Shown one piece after another: positions 53,217 through 62,057 of a DNA stretch of 64,000 nucleotides (positions are counted from its first letter, which is position 1; each line of letters begins with the position of its first letter). Source of the DNA: Pontibacter actiniarum (lineage in GTDB: Bacteria > Bacteroidota > Bacteroidia > Cytophagales > Hymenobacteraceae); the NCBI RefSeq assembly GCF_003585765.1, contig NZ_CP021235.1, positions 2,914,001 through 2,978,000 of the forward strand, given 5' to 3'. A program made the translations under genes and the position numbers. The notes beneath the pieces were generated by a model, which worked only from the letters and a program-made list of their open reading frames with translations, searched no databases and had not been told where the DNA came from.

Positions 53217-53244
53217 TAAAACTAGCATGGGAAGTTTGTTTTGC

Positions 53245-53252
53245 TATATTTG
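53245..53252 (+). promoter_or_regulatory. Candidate -7 box of the symporter gene at 53299
   Basis: TATATTTG matches TAnnTTTG exactly, 46 bases before the start codon. No -33 element at the right distance is seen. Confidence 0.4.
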
Positions 53253-53298
53253 TAAACTGGATCACTAATTCACCTGTTTACGAACTACTGCTTACACT

Positions 53299-54777
53299 AT
53301 GTCTCCTACCCTTATCATAGGCTTGATCGTAGCCTACTTCTGTATTCTGATATTTATATCGTACCTCACCAGCCGGAACACCGACTCTGAGACCTTCTTT
53401 CTGGCCAACCGCTCCTCCCCGTGGTACGTGGTGGCCTTCGGTATGATCGGCACCTCGCTGTCGGGTGTCACGTTTGTGTCTATCCCGGGCATGGTGGCGG
53501 TGTCGCAGTTCTCTTACCTGCAGTTTGTGCTGGGCTACCTCCTGGGCTATTTCGTTATCGCCACGGTGCTGATGCCGCTCTATTACCGCATGAACCTGGT
53601 GTCCATCTATACTTACCTGGAGCAGCGCTTCGGGTACTGGTCCTACAAAACGGGGGCGGGCTTCTTCCTGCTCGCGCGTACGCTGGGGGCGGCTATTCGC
53701 CTGTTCCTGGTGGCGGGGGTGCTGCAGCTGGCCGTTTTCGACGAGATGGGCGTGCCTTTCTCGGTGTCTGTGATCATTACCATCGCCCTGATCTGGGTGT
53801 ACACCTTCCGGGGTGGCATGAAAACCATTATCTGGACCGATACCTTCCAAACAACGGCTATGCTTGTGGCTGTGGGTGTCAGCATCTGGCTTATCTCTGA
53901 CGAGCTTAACCTTGGCTTCCAGGGCATGATAGACACGATCAAGGCCAGCGACTACTCCCAGATCTTCTACTGGGATTTTAAAGACAGCAAGTACTTTCTG
54001 AAGCAGTTCTTCTCCGGCGCTTTTATCGCCATCGTAATGACGGGCCTTGACCAGGATATGATGCAGAAGAACCTGAGCTGCAAGAACCTCGGCGAGGCGC
54101 AGAAGAACATGTTCTGGTTCAGCATCATACTTGTTTTCGTAAACATCCTGTTCCTGGCGCTGGGCGCCCTGCTGTACGTTTACGCGCAGGCAAAAGGCAT
54201 TGCCCTTCCGGAGCGCGGCGACGATGTGTTCCCGTTCCTGGCCCTGAACCACTTCACCTACTTTGCCGGCATCGTATTTATACTGGGTATCATCGCTATT
54301 ACCTACGCCTCTGCCGACTCCGCCCTCACGGCGCTCACCACTTCCTTCTGCGTGGACTTCCTGGACTTTAAGAAGCGTAGCGAGCAGCAGCGCGTGCGCC
54401 TGCGCTACATCGTGCACGCCGGTTTCTCGCTGGTGATGGTGCTGGTGATCATCGCTTTCGACATCCTGAACGATGACAACGTCGTTACGGCCGTGTTTAA
54501 GGTGGCCGGCTATACTTACGGCCCGCTGCTGGGCCTTTACAGCTTCGGCATCTACACCAAGCGTGCCGTGCGCGACAAGTTCGTGCCTGCCGTTTGCATC
54601 ATAGCGCCCTTGCTCACCCTAATCGTCAGCTACAACTCCGTTGATTGGTTCTGGGGCTATGAGTTCGGCTTTGAAGTGCTTATCCTAAACGGCTTCCTGA
54701 CCTTTGTGGGCCTGATGGCCGTCTCGTCGGGCAAGGTGAACGAACTGGAGCTGGCACAGGAGCAGCAAACGGCTTAG
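53299..54777 (+). CDS. Sodium:solute symporter family protein
   Basis: This 492-residue protein has about 13 helices and SSS-family blocks: IGTSLSGVTFVSIPGMV in helix 2-3, KTGAGFFLLARTLGAAIRLFLV, VYTFRGGMKTIIWTDTFQT and ASADSALTALTTSFCVD near helix 9. The substrate cannot be told; sialic-acid/sugar-type transporters are common relatives. It is flanked by its own -7 box and terminator. A second, divergent symporter is encoded at 60348-62057. Confidence 0.93.
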   Translation: MSPTLIIGLIVAYFCILIFISYLTSRNTDSETFFLANRSSPWYVVAFGMIGTSLSGVTFVSIPGMVAVSQFSYLQFVLGYLLGYFVIATVLMPLYYRMNLVSIYTYLEQRFGYWSYKTGAGFFLLARTLGAAIRLFLVAGVLQLAVFDEMGVPFSVSVIITIALIWVYTFRGGMKTIIWTDTFQTTAMLVAVGVSIWLISDELNLGFQGMIDTIKASDYSQIFYWDFKDSKYFLKQFFSGAFIAIVMTGLDQDMMQKNLSCKNLGEAQKNMFWFSIILVFVNILFLALGALLYVYAQAKGIALPERGDDVFPFLALNHFTYFAGIVFILGIIAITYASADSALTALTTSFCVDFLDFKKRSEQQRVRLRYIVHAGFSLVMVLVIIAFDILNDDNVVTAVFKVAGYTYGPLLGLYSFGIYTKRAVRDKFVPAVCIIAPLLTLIVSYNSVDWFWGYEFGFEVLILNGFLTFVGLMAVSSGKVNELELAQEQQTA

Positions 54778-54803
54778 TGTATCCTTTAGGGATGATATAA
54801 AAG

Positions 54804-54832
54804 AGAGGCGCAGGGTTTGCGCCTCTTTTTTA
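54804..54832 (+). terminator. Terminator after the 53299-54777 symporter
   Basis: AGAGGCGCA pairs perfectly with TGCGCCTCT around GGGTT, then a T-run. Confidence 0.85.
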
Positions 54833-54920
54833 TTGCCCGCTCCGGCCGTTGCGAGCAGCAGGCAACGCACCTTCTGGTTAACATCCCCGCGCTAAAGGGC
54901 TTTTTTCTCCGCATAATCCT

Positions 54921-54928
54921 TACCTTTG
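54921..54928 (+). promoter_or_regulatory. Possible -7 box of the ABC exporter gene
   Basis: TACCTTTG matches TAnnTTTG, 125 bases before the start codon at 55053. No clear -33 element is seen. Confidence 0.3.
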
Positions 54929-55052
54929 TAAGATTTTGTGGGGGAGTGGCATCTTTAGGCCCTTTTGCCTGTTATACCACCATACCCATAGGCTTTGCAG
55001 GCTTTGCCGAGCTGGCAAAAGCCTCTAAGAACATTTAAGCAGCATATCATTA

Positions 55053-56873
55053 ATGGCAAAACGCGGATTCGGGTTCAGCGGCGGCGAAAAGGAAAAGGAA
55101 GGCAGAAAGAAGATTAGCAAGGAAAGCTTTCGCCGCGGCCTTCAGATTTTCTCTTACGTACTCCCTTACAAGTATAAGTTTATCGTCGGGCTCGCTTTTC
55201 TGGTACTGTCCAGCCTTACCTTCATGGCTTTCCCCTACCTGGTAGGCGAGCTTTTCAACTCATCCACCGGTAGCCCCGACGGGCTGCTCCAGGACATCAA
55301 CATGATTGCCATGGGGCTGTTCGGGGTAATCCTGCTACAGGGCATCTTCTCGTTTTTCAGGGTTTACTTCTTTGCGCAGGTGAGCGAGAACGCCGTGGCA
55401 GACATCCGCCGCGACCTCTACAGCAAGTTTGTGCAGCTCCCGATCTCCTTCTACGAAAAGCGCCGCGTGGGCGAAGTTACCAGCCGCATCACCACTGACG
55501 TGGCGCAGGTGCAGGATGCCATGTCCATCACTCTGGCAGAGCTTTTCCGCCAGACCACGACGCTGATAGTAGGGGTAGGCATCATCATGTGGACTTCTAT
55601 CAAGCTCTCGCTGTTTATGCTGGCCACCTTCCCGGTGCTGGTGGCGCTGGCCCTGGTATTCGGTCGCAGAATTAAGACGCTCTCCAAGAAAACACAGGAC
55701 GAACTGGCCAACACCAACGTTATAGTTGAGGAAACGCTGCAGGCCATCAACACCGTAAAGGCCTTCACAAACGAAATGTTTGAGGTGGCGCGCTACCGCA
55801 CCACCCTGGGCAGAGCCGTTAAAACCGCCCTCTCTGCCGCCTACTACCGCGGTGCCTTTATCACCTTTATCATTATTGGCCTTTTCGGCGGCATCATCCT
55901 GGTGATCTGGTACGGCGCCACGCTCGTTGCCAACGGCGATATCGACGGCGGAAGCCTTATCTCCTTTGTGCTGTACACGGTGTTTATCGGGGCCTCTGTG
56001 GGTGGCCTGGGGGAAATCTACGGCAAAGTGCAGTCTGCCCTGGGCGCTACGGAGCGTATTCTGGAAATACTGCAGGAGCAGGAGGAGCCAACAGACAAAG
56101 GCGTAAAAGCACTCCGTGAGATCCCTCGTGTAAACGGTGACATTGCGTACCAGCACGTGGCTTTCTCCTACCCTACCCGCCCGGACCTGCAGGTGTTAAG
56201 CAACATTAACTTCAGCGTGCGGGCCGGGGAGAAAATAGCCCTGGTTGGCCCGAGCGGCGCCGGCAAATCTACCATCATCCAGCTTCTGATGCGCTACTAC
56301 GACGTATCAGGCGGGAGCATTACAGTGGATGGCCGCGACATCCGCGACATGAACATGACGATGCTGCGCGGCAACATCGGCGTGGTACCGCAGGAGGTGC
56401 TCCTGTTTGGCGGCACCATCCGGGAGAACATTGCCTACGGCCGCCCGGAAGCAACGGAGGCCGAAGTAACAGAAGCAGCCCGAAAGGCCAATGCCTACGA
56501 CTTTATCATGTCTTTCCCGGAGGGGATGGATACCCTGGTGGGTGAGCGCGGCATTAAGCTTTCCGGCGGCCAGCGCCAGCGCGTGGCTATTGCCCGGGCC
56601 ATACTTAAGAACCCAGCCATCCTGATACTGGATGAGGCCACCAGCGCCCTCGACTCTGAATCGGAGCACCTGGTGCAGCAGGCCATGGATGAGCTCATGA
56701 AAGGCCGCACGACCATCGTTATCGCCCACCGCCTGGCCACCATCCGCAAAGTGGACAAAATCCTGGTGATCGAAAACGGGGAGATTGTGGAGGAGGGCTC
56801 CCATGAGGAGCTGTCGCATAACCCGGAAGGCATGTATGCGAACCTGCTGAAGCTGCAGTTTGAGCTAAGCTGA
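55053..56873 (+). CDS. ABC exporter, fused permease and ATPase (MsbA-like half-transporter)
   Basis: This 606-residue protein has a six-helix membrane domain (about 35-330) and an ATPase domain with Walker A GPSGAGKST (399-407), signature LSGGQRQR, Walker B ILILDEATSALD and the H-loop IAHRL. Two copies form an exporter. Closest in style are MsbA and other lipid or drug exporters, but substrate specificity is not readable. Positive charges before helix 1 (GGEKEKEGRKKISKE) are typical. A strong inverted repeat containing the dispersed heptamer follows. Confidence 0.94.
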   Translation: MAKRGFGFSGGEKEKEGRKKISKESFRRGLQIFSYVLPYKYKFIVGLAFLVLSSLTFMAFPYLVGELFNSSTGSPDGLLQDINMIAMGLFGVILLQGIFSFFRVYFFAQVSENAVADIRRDLYSKFVQLPISFYEKRRVGEVTSRITTDVAQVQDAMSITLAELFRQTTTLIVGVGIIMWTSIKLSLFMLATFPVLVALALVFGRRIKTLSKKTQDELANTNVIVEETLQAINTVKAFTNEMFEVARYRTTLGRAVKTALSAAYYRGAFITFIIIGLFGGIILVIWYGATLVANGDIDGGSLISFVLYTVFIGASVGGLGEIYGKVQSALGATERILEILQEQEEPTDKGVKALREIPRVNGDIAYQHVAFSYPTRPDLQVLSNINFSVRAGEKIALVGPSGAGKSTIIQLLMRYYDVSGGSITVDGRDIRDMNMTMLRGNIGVVPQEVLLFGGTIRENIAYGRPEATEAEVTEAARKANAYDFIMSFPEGMDTLVGERGIKLSGGQRQRVAIARAILKNPAILILDEATSALDSESEHLVQQAMDELMKGRTTIVIAHRLATIRKVDKILVIENGEIVEEGSHEELSHNPEGMYANLLKLQFELS

Positions 56874-56909
56874 GAACAGGCTAAAAAGGCTACCGTCCGG
56901 CCTTACGAC

Positions 56910-56957
56910 AAAGTATAAATCCTGCTGTGGCACTGTCCGCAGCAGGATTTATACTTT
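56910..56957. repeat. Inverted repeat carrying paired TATACTT heptamers
   Basis: Two perfect 18-base arms (56910-56927 and 56940-56957) flank a 12-base loop. The arms start AAAGTATAAATCC and end GGATTTATACTTT. It follows the ABC exporter and could form a terminator-like hairpin, but no T-run follows. A further TATACTT lies just downstream. Confidence 0.85.
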
Positions 56958-56999
56958 ATACATACACCTTTAGCTATACTTTGCGTAAGAAGTTGCAAG

Positions 57000-57530
57000 A
57001 TGCGCCCGAACCATACTTTTCGCCTGCCCTACCCTTTGCTGCTTGCCGGGCTTCTGTTGCTTGCGCTGCAGGCGCGGGCGCAGCGGCACCCGGGCACGTT
57101 CAGCGCCATGAACGCCTATTACCTGGAGATGGGCGGCAACTCCGACACCTACTCCCTGAACTTCGACCGGCTGCTGTACCAGTACTACAACTTTAAGGCA
57201 GGCGTGCGGGCCGGCATTGGCACCAACCTCTTTTTTCAGGAGGGGGAGCCGGGTGTGTACCCTGTTGTGCCGCTGGAGGTGCTGGGCATGGTGGGCGGCA
57301 CCCAAAACCACGTGGAGTTTGGCCTGGGCTACACCCGCCGCTTCACTGGCGACCCGGACCTGCTCCACAACATGTACTTCGCCCGCGTCGGGCTCCGGTA
57401 CCAGCACCCGCAGGGCGGCCTGCTGGTGCGGCTGGCCGTTACCCCGTTCATCTCGCCCGAAAACGACTCGGGCACGCCCGGCGTGGCAGTGGTGCCGCGG
57501 TTTGGGTTGAGTGTAGGGCGCAGCTTCTAG
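57000..57530 (+). CDS. Small predicted outer-membrane protein of unknown function
   Basis: This 176-residue protein has a signal peptide (LPYPLLLAGLLLLALQARAQ). The rest is a series of short amphipathic beta segments (MNAYYLEMGGNSDTYSLNFD, YYNFKAGVRAGIGTNLFF, HVEFGLGYTRRF, MYFARVGLRYQHPQGGLLVR), ending RFGLSVGRSF, so a small beta-barrel is likely. No named family is recognised. It is followed 104 bases later by the DUF2911 gene. Confidence 0.7.
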   Translation: MRPNHTFRLPYPLLLAGLLLLALQARAQRHPGTFSAMNAYYLEMGGNSDTYSLNFDRLLYQYYNFKAGVRAGIGTNLFFQEGEPGVYPVVPLEVLGMVGGTQNHVEFGLGYTRRFTGDPDLLHNMYFARVGLRYQHPQGGLLVRLAVTPFISPENDSGTPGVAVVPRFGLSVGRSF

Positions 57531-57634
57531 TCTGTCGAAGAAAGCGCACCCGCGGGTAAACATCGTTCGGTTCGATTATAGATAATTTGTAATATTACAC
57601 GCTTATAAAGCTTTCACTCAACTAAAGAAGAACC

Positions 57635-58504
57635 ATGAAGAAAACAATTATCGGCTTTGCCCTCTCGGCGGCACTGTTGTTTGGCGCAAGTGCTGTGCAG
57701 GCGCAGGGCATCAAAATGCCGGCTCCAAGCCCATCGCAGAAAGTTGAGCAGGCGGTTGGCCTCTCCACCATATCTGTAGACTATTCGCGCCCGTCGGTGA
57801 GAAACCGTACAATCTTCGGAGACCTGGTGCCTTACGACAAAATCTGGCGCACCGGGGCCAATGCCTCCACTAAGATTAAGTTTTCGGATGATGTAACGAT
57901 CGAGGGCAACAAGATCCCGGCCGGCGAATACGCGCTGTACACCATCCCCGGCAAGGAGGAGTGGACTGTAGTTATCCACAAGAACACGAAGCACTGGGGC
58001 GATGGCGGCAAAGACTACAACCCGGCCGAGGACCTGGTTCGCTTCAAAGTGAAGCCGCAGCAAAACCCGCGCAAGGTGGAGTCCTTCACCATTAACTTCA
58101 CCAACCTGCGCACAGACGCCACGGACGTGGAGATTCTGTGGGACGACACGATCGTGCCGTTCACCGTGAAGACCGATGTGGACAGCAAGGTGATGAGCCA
58201 GATACAACAGCAGGTGATAGAGGGCACAAACGTAAACCCGGGTGTGTATGCGGCCGCCGCTAACTACTTCTTCGACACAAACCGCGACCTGAAGCAGGCG
58301 CATGAGTGGATAAAGAAGGCCAATGCCACCGACCCTAAGTTCTGGAACGTGCACACGCAGGCCAAGATCGAGGCGAAAATGAACAACTACAAGGCAGCCA
58401 TCAAAACCGCTGAGAAGTCTATGGAGTTGGCCAAGGCCGCCGGCAACGAAGACTATGTGCGCCTGAATGAAAAGGCCATAGCGGACTGGAAAAAGATGAA
58501 ATAA
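57635..58504 (+). CDS. DUF2911 domain-containing exported protein
   Basis: This 289-residue protein has a signal peptide (MKKTIIGFALSAALLFGASAVQAQ). The DUF2911 domain follows (VDYSRPSVRNRTIFGDLVPY, WRTGANASTKIKFSDDVTIEG, EYALYTIPGKEEWTVVIHKN), then a helical C-terminal part (about 200-289, with TPR-like YKAAIKTAEKSMELAKAAGN). The family is widespread in Bacteroidota and has no established function. A terminator follows. Confidence 0.9.
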   Translation: MKKTIIGFALSAALLFGASAVQAQGIKMPAPSPSQKVEQAVGLSTISVDYSRPSVRNRTIFGDLVPYDKIWRTGANASTKIKFSDDVTIEGNKIPAGEYALYTIPGKEEWTVVIHKNTKHWGDGGKDYNPAEDLVRFKVKPQQNPRKVESFTINFTNLRTDATDVEILWDDTIVPFTVKTDVDSKVMSQIQQQVIEGTNVNPGVYAAAANYFFDTNRDLKQAHEWIKKANATDPKFWNVHTQAKIEAKMNNYKAAIKTAEKSMELAKAAGNEDYVRLNEKAIADWKKMK

Positions 58505-58531
58505 AGCTATCTTTGCTTTTACCGTATAATG

Positions 58532-58564
58532 AAGCCTCCGAGGGTATACTTCGGGGGCTTTTTT
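58532..58564 (+). terminator. Terminator after DUF2911, with the heptamer in its loop
   Basis: AAGCCTCCGA pairs with TCGGGGGCTT (one T/G), followed by a T-run. The loop holds TATACTT. Confidence 0.85.
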
Positions 58565-58587
58565 GTGGCATTTAAAAAGAGGAAACG

Positions 58588-59502
58588 TTGGAAGAGAAGA
58601 AGCATTCGGAAGAGCACCTGGGCCCGGCCCGGGAGTACTGGTGGAACGAGGACTACCTGGAGTTGCTGGCGGAGCGGCTCTACATCCGCTACACGCAGAC
58701 GCTGGTGGATATTGGCTGCGGCAAGGGCATGATGGGCTTCAAGTTTTCGAAGTACATGCCGGCCGGGGGCAAGGTGTACGGCGTAGACTACGAGCCCGGC
58801 TACATTGCCGAGGCCCGGCAGCGGGCGCACAGCGAGTTTGGCCACAACGCCATCGACTATGAGTTTAAAGTGGGGAATGCCACAGACATCCCCCTGCCCG
58901 ACAACACCGCCGACGTCACGCTCTGCCAAACGCTGCTGATCCACGTAAAGAACCCGCAGCGCGTTATTCAGGAGATGATGCGCGTAACCAAGCCCGGCGG
59001 TTGGGTGGTGGCCCTGGAGCCGAACAACCTGGTGCCGAACCTGATGTTTGACCGCTACGGCGAGACCGACTACAACGTGGAGGCGATGCTGGAGGTGCTG
59101 GAGGTGAAGCTGCGCATCGAAAAGGGGAAGAAGCAGCTTGGCGAGGGCTTCAACTCGCTCGGCGACGTTGTGCCCGACCTCTTTCTGAAAGCTGGCCTGC
59201 AGGATGTGAAAGTATGGATCTCCGACAAGGCCCTCTCTATCATTCCGCCTTATGACACCCAGGAAAAGATGCTGCGTGTGGAACAGATGCTGCAGTGGGT
59301 GGAGAGCGAGGCCATGGGCTACGACTACAAAGATAACCTGAACTACTTTATGGCTGGCGGCGGCGATAAGGAGAAGTTTGACGCCTATTGGCAGAAGCTG
59401 CTCTACAATAAGATTATGCTGAAGGAGAAACTGCAGCGGGAAGAGTACGTGTCGGCTGGCGGAAGCCTGGTATACATTGTAGCGGCGCAAAAGCCAAGGT
59501 AA
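58588..59502 (+). CDS. Class I SAM-dependent methyltransferase
   Basis: This 304-residue protein has the SAM motif LVDIGCGKGMMGFKFSKY (near 40-57), VYGVDYEPGYIAEARQR and a post-core helix region typical of type 11 methyltransferases (ADVTLCQTLLIHVKNPQRVI). The start is TTG at 58588, preceded by AGAGGAAACG, a plausible ribosome site in this Shine-Dalgarno-poor genome. The substrate is unknown. Confidence 0.86.
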   Translation: MEEKKHSEEHLGPAREYWWNEDYLELLAERLYIRYTQTLVDIGCGKGMMGFKFSKYMPAGGKVYGVDYEPGYIAEARQRAHSEFGHNAIDYEFKVGNATDIPLPDNTADVTLCQTLLIHVKNPQRVIQEMMRVTKPGGWVVALEPNNLVPNLMFDRYGETDYNVEAMLEVLEVKLRIEKGKKQLGEGFNSLGDVVPDLFLKAGLQDVKVWISDKALSIIPPYDTQEKMLRVEQMLQWVESEAMGYDYKDNLNYFMAGGGDKEKFDAYWQKLLYNKIMLKEKLQREEYVSAGGSLVYIVAAQKPR

Positions 59503-59625
59503 GGGCTGCTTGCCTTTGCTAGCGCCGCAGCTCAAGGCTCTGGCTGGTGCAGATAGAGGCACTAGACGGTCTTTTTCTGCCTCCACCAGTATGCTTCTCC
59601 AACTACGCTGCCCCCTCCCCTGGCG

Positions 59626-59689
59626 CAAGTCTTCAGACTTGTGTCTTGTTATAATGTCGAGTTTGTAACTCGACTGGCTTGCAAAGCCA
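59626..59689. repeat. Three-hairpin repeat module, copy A
   Basis: Three consecutive palindromes: CAAGTCT/AGACTTG (59626-59641, loop TC), GTCGAGTT/AACTCGAC (59656-59674, loop TGT) and TGGCTT/AAGCCA (59675-59689, loop GCA). CATACTT overlaps the end. Confidence 0.85.
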
Positions 59690-59744
59690 TACTTACTTAG
59701 CTGCTGCTATCCCTGTTGCAATTATACTTTTGGTATTTTCTTCT

Positions 59745-59839
59745 GGCGCAAGCGTCCGCTTGTGCCTAAGGCTGCCTCTGCTAACTGTATTTATACTTTC
59801 ACCCTGCTAACGCGAGTTTGCAACTCGTGCTTTAAAAGC
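59745..59839. repeat. Three-hairpin repeat module, partial copy C
   Basis: GGCGCAAGCG/CGCTTGTGCC (59745-59766, one G/T) is followed 44 bases on by CGCGAGTT/AACTCGTG (59811-59829, one G/T, loop TGC) and GCTTT/AAAGC (59829-59839). The order of hairpins is as in copies A and B but spacing differs. Confidence 0.7.
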
Positions 59840-59853
59840 TACCTCTTATGCCG

Positions 59854-59917
59854 CAAGTCTTTAGACTTGTGTGCTTTTATAGTGTTGAGTTTGTAACTCA
59901 ACTGGCTCGCAGAGCCA
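59854..59917. repeat. Three-hairpin repeat module, copy B
   Basis: CAAGTCT/AGACTTG (59854-59869, loop TT), GTTGAGTT/AACTCAAC (59884-59902, loop TGT) and TGGCTC/GAGCCA (59903-59917, loop GCA). Spacing is identical to copy A. Compared with A, hairpins 2 and 3 each change one base pair on both arms (C-G to T-A; T-A to C-G). Confidence 0.85.
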
Positions 59918-60347
59918 TACTTGCATAGCTTTAGCCAAACCTGCTTCAGCTTATACTTCCATTGCCTCAGTTCTTTGCATCTCCAACCAAGCTATCCTTT
60001 CTAGCTTCCGTTCATCCTCCAGCTCCCATACACCTTACTGTTTCACTTTATACTTTGGAGCGCTCATGCCCGCGAGGGCTCGTCCTGGGGGTAGGGGCCC
60101 TCTATTAGCTCCGCTGCGGGCTGCCCTTACGGGCACCGCAACAGGCACAAGGCACTCAACCAAAGGACTCGGATCAATCAGATAGCTCAGGCTGTAGGAG
60201 CTTCTTAAAGATACAGGACTTGTAGGGGCAGATCGCGACCTGTCCGCGCGACACCGCCCGCTATGAAACGTATACTTATAGAACAGTATCAGCCAAATTC
60301 TCCTCATCCGAGAGGCGCCGGTTCTTCTGTAGGATTTACACTTTCCT

Positions 60348-62057
60348 CTACACCGCTTTCTTCTTCTCCCCGAACCCTGCCTGAAGTATAAACCCGAAAA
60401 TAACCACACAGCCACAGCCGATGACGTTGAACCAGAGAAAGGCGATATCCGTGAAGTAGTAACAGTAAAGCACCACCGCCTCAGCCAGCAGGGCGGCAAA
60501 GAACACCGCATTGCCCCTGATGCGCTTAAAGTAGAAGGCCACCAGGAAAATACCGAGAATCGTGCCGTAGAAGATGGAGCCAATGATGTTCACCGCCTGA
60601 ATCAGGTTATCCAGCAGCGAGGCGTACGTGGCAAAGAGGATAGCGATAAGCCCCCAGCCCACGGTAAAAAGCCTGGAGGCGTTCAGGTAGTGCATCGGGC
60701 TGCCGTCCTGCTTAACCGAGCGCTTGTAAATATCCACCACCGTTGTCGAGGCCAGCGCGTTAAGCTCCGAAGCCGTCGACGACATGGCTGCCGAGAAGAT
60801 GACGGCCAAAAGCAACCCCACCAGTCCCGTTGGCAGGTATTTCATCACAAAGGAGATAAACACATAGTCAGTGTCCCTTACCTCAGCGTCTGGTGTTGCT
60901 TTCCGGATCACCTCCTTTACCTGCTCCCGCACCTGCTTCCCGGCCGAAGTATAGCTGTCCACCTGCGCCTCGGCAGTGGCGATGGCGGCGGCATCCTCGG
61001 CCTTTAAAGCGCTTACCAGGCCATGCACGGCCTCCTGCTTTTGCTCAAAGAGCGAGGCATACGTTGCCTCCAGCCCACGAAGCTCATCGGCATATTCGGT
61101 GGCATATACTTTGCCTTTGGCGGCCTCGTTGAAGAACACCGGCGGCTGGTTAAACTGGTAAAACACAAACACCATCACCCCTATAAACAGGATCAGGAAC
61201 TGCATGGGGATCTTGAGCAGGCCGTTGAACAGCAGCCCCAGGCGGCTCTCCCCCACCGACTTTCCGCCCAGGTAGCGCGCCACCTGGCTTTGGTCGGTAC
61301 CGAAGTAAGAAAGCGCCAGGAAGAGGCCGCCTGTCATCCCGGACCAGAAGTTGTACCGGTCGTCCCAGCTGGTTTCCCAGTCCCAGGAGAAATCCACCAC
61401 ATTCATTTTACCCATTTTGCCGGCCACCGCCACCGCATCGCCAAAGCCGACGTTGTCGGGCAGGTAGCTTACCACCATAATGCCGGCGATGATCATACCG
61501 CCCATCATCACGGCCATCTGCTGCTTCTGCGTTACGCTGACGGCCTTTGTGCCCCCGGACACCGTGTAAAAGATCACCAGTACCCCGATAATCAGGTTGG
61601 TGGCCGTCAGGCTCCAGCCCAGCATGGTCGACAGTATAATGGCCGGCGCATAGATGGTAATGCCCGCCGCCAGGCCGCGCTGCACCAGAAAGAGCAGGGC
61701 CGCCAGCGTTCGTGTTTTCAGGTCGAAGCGGTTTTCCAGAAATTCGTAGGCGGTGTAAACGTTCAGGCGGTAGAAAATCGGGATAACGGTGACAGAGATA
61801 ATGACCATCGCGATCGGCAGGCCAAAGTAGAACTGCACGAAGCGCATGCCGTCTTCATAAGCCTGCCCGGGCGTGGACAGAAACGTGATGGCACTGGCTT
61901 GCGTGGCCATGATGGAAAGGCCGATGGTCCACCACTTCATGGTGTTGTCGCCCTTCAGGTAACCTTCAATATCTTTGCTTCCGCGCGTTTTCCAGACGCC
62001 ATAGCTCACAATAAACCCAAGTGTGCCCAGCAGCACAACCCAATCGAGTGGCCTCAT
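60348..62057 (-). CDS. Sodium:solute symporter family protein
   Basis: This 569-residue SSS transporter has about 14 helices, with MATQASAITFLSTPGQAYEDGMRFVQFY near the N-terminus, AAGITIYAPAIILSTMLGWS, FYTVSGGTKAVSVTQKQQM and AAMSSTASELNALASTTVVDIY. A long, polar, predicted extracytoplasmic or cytoplasmic segment (about 330-385) is inserted between helices. Its start codon overlaps the stop codon of a 48-residue membrane protein (ATGA), and a PIG-L-type gene lies further upstream, so the three are probably one operon. The substrate is unknown; a sugar or amino sugar derivative is plausible. Confidence 0.93.
   Translation of the reverse strand: MRPLDWVVLLGTLGFIVSYGVWKTRGSKDIEGYLKGDNTMKWWTIGLSIMATQASAITFLSTPGQAYEDGMRFVQFYFGLPIAMVIISVTVIPIFYRLNVYTAYEFLENRFDLKTRTLAALLFLVQRGLAAGITIYAPAIILSTMLGWSLTATNLIIGVLVIFYTVSGGTKAVSVTQKQQMAVMMGGMIIAGIMVVSYLPDNVGFGDAVAVAGKMGKMNVVDFSWDWETSWDDRYNFWSGMTGGLFLALSYFGTDQSQVARYLGGKSVGESRLGLLFNGLLKIPMQFLILFIGVMVFVFYQFNQPPVFFNEAAKGKVYATEYADELRGLEATYASLFEQKQEAVHGLVSALKAEDAAAIATAEAQVDSYTSAGKQVREQVKEVIRKATPDAEVRDTDYVFISFVMKYLPTGLVGLLLAVIFSAAMSSTASELNALASTTVVDIYKRSVKQDGSPMHYLNASRLFTVGWGLIAILFATYASLLDNLIQAVNIIGSIFYGTILGIFLVAFYFKRIRGNAVFFAALLAEAVVLYCYYFTDIAFLWFNVIGCGCVVIFGFILQAGFGEKKKAV

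Larger units (their letters stand above)
59503..60347. other. 845-base non-coding region with palindromic repeat modules
   Basis: No open frame with coding character is seen. The region holds two full copies and one partial copy of a three-hairpin module, a further palindrome at 60226-60245 (GGGCAG...CTGTCC around TCGCGA), and five exact TATACTT copies at about 59723, 59791, 59951, 60050 and 60273. It lies between convergent genes. Confidence 0.75.

Noticed and set aside
54817..55038. Plus-strand open frame of 73 codons before the ABC exporter
   Set aside because: It begins inside the preceding terminator and overlaps the candidate promoter; no protein family features.
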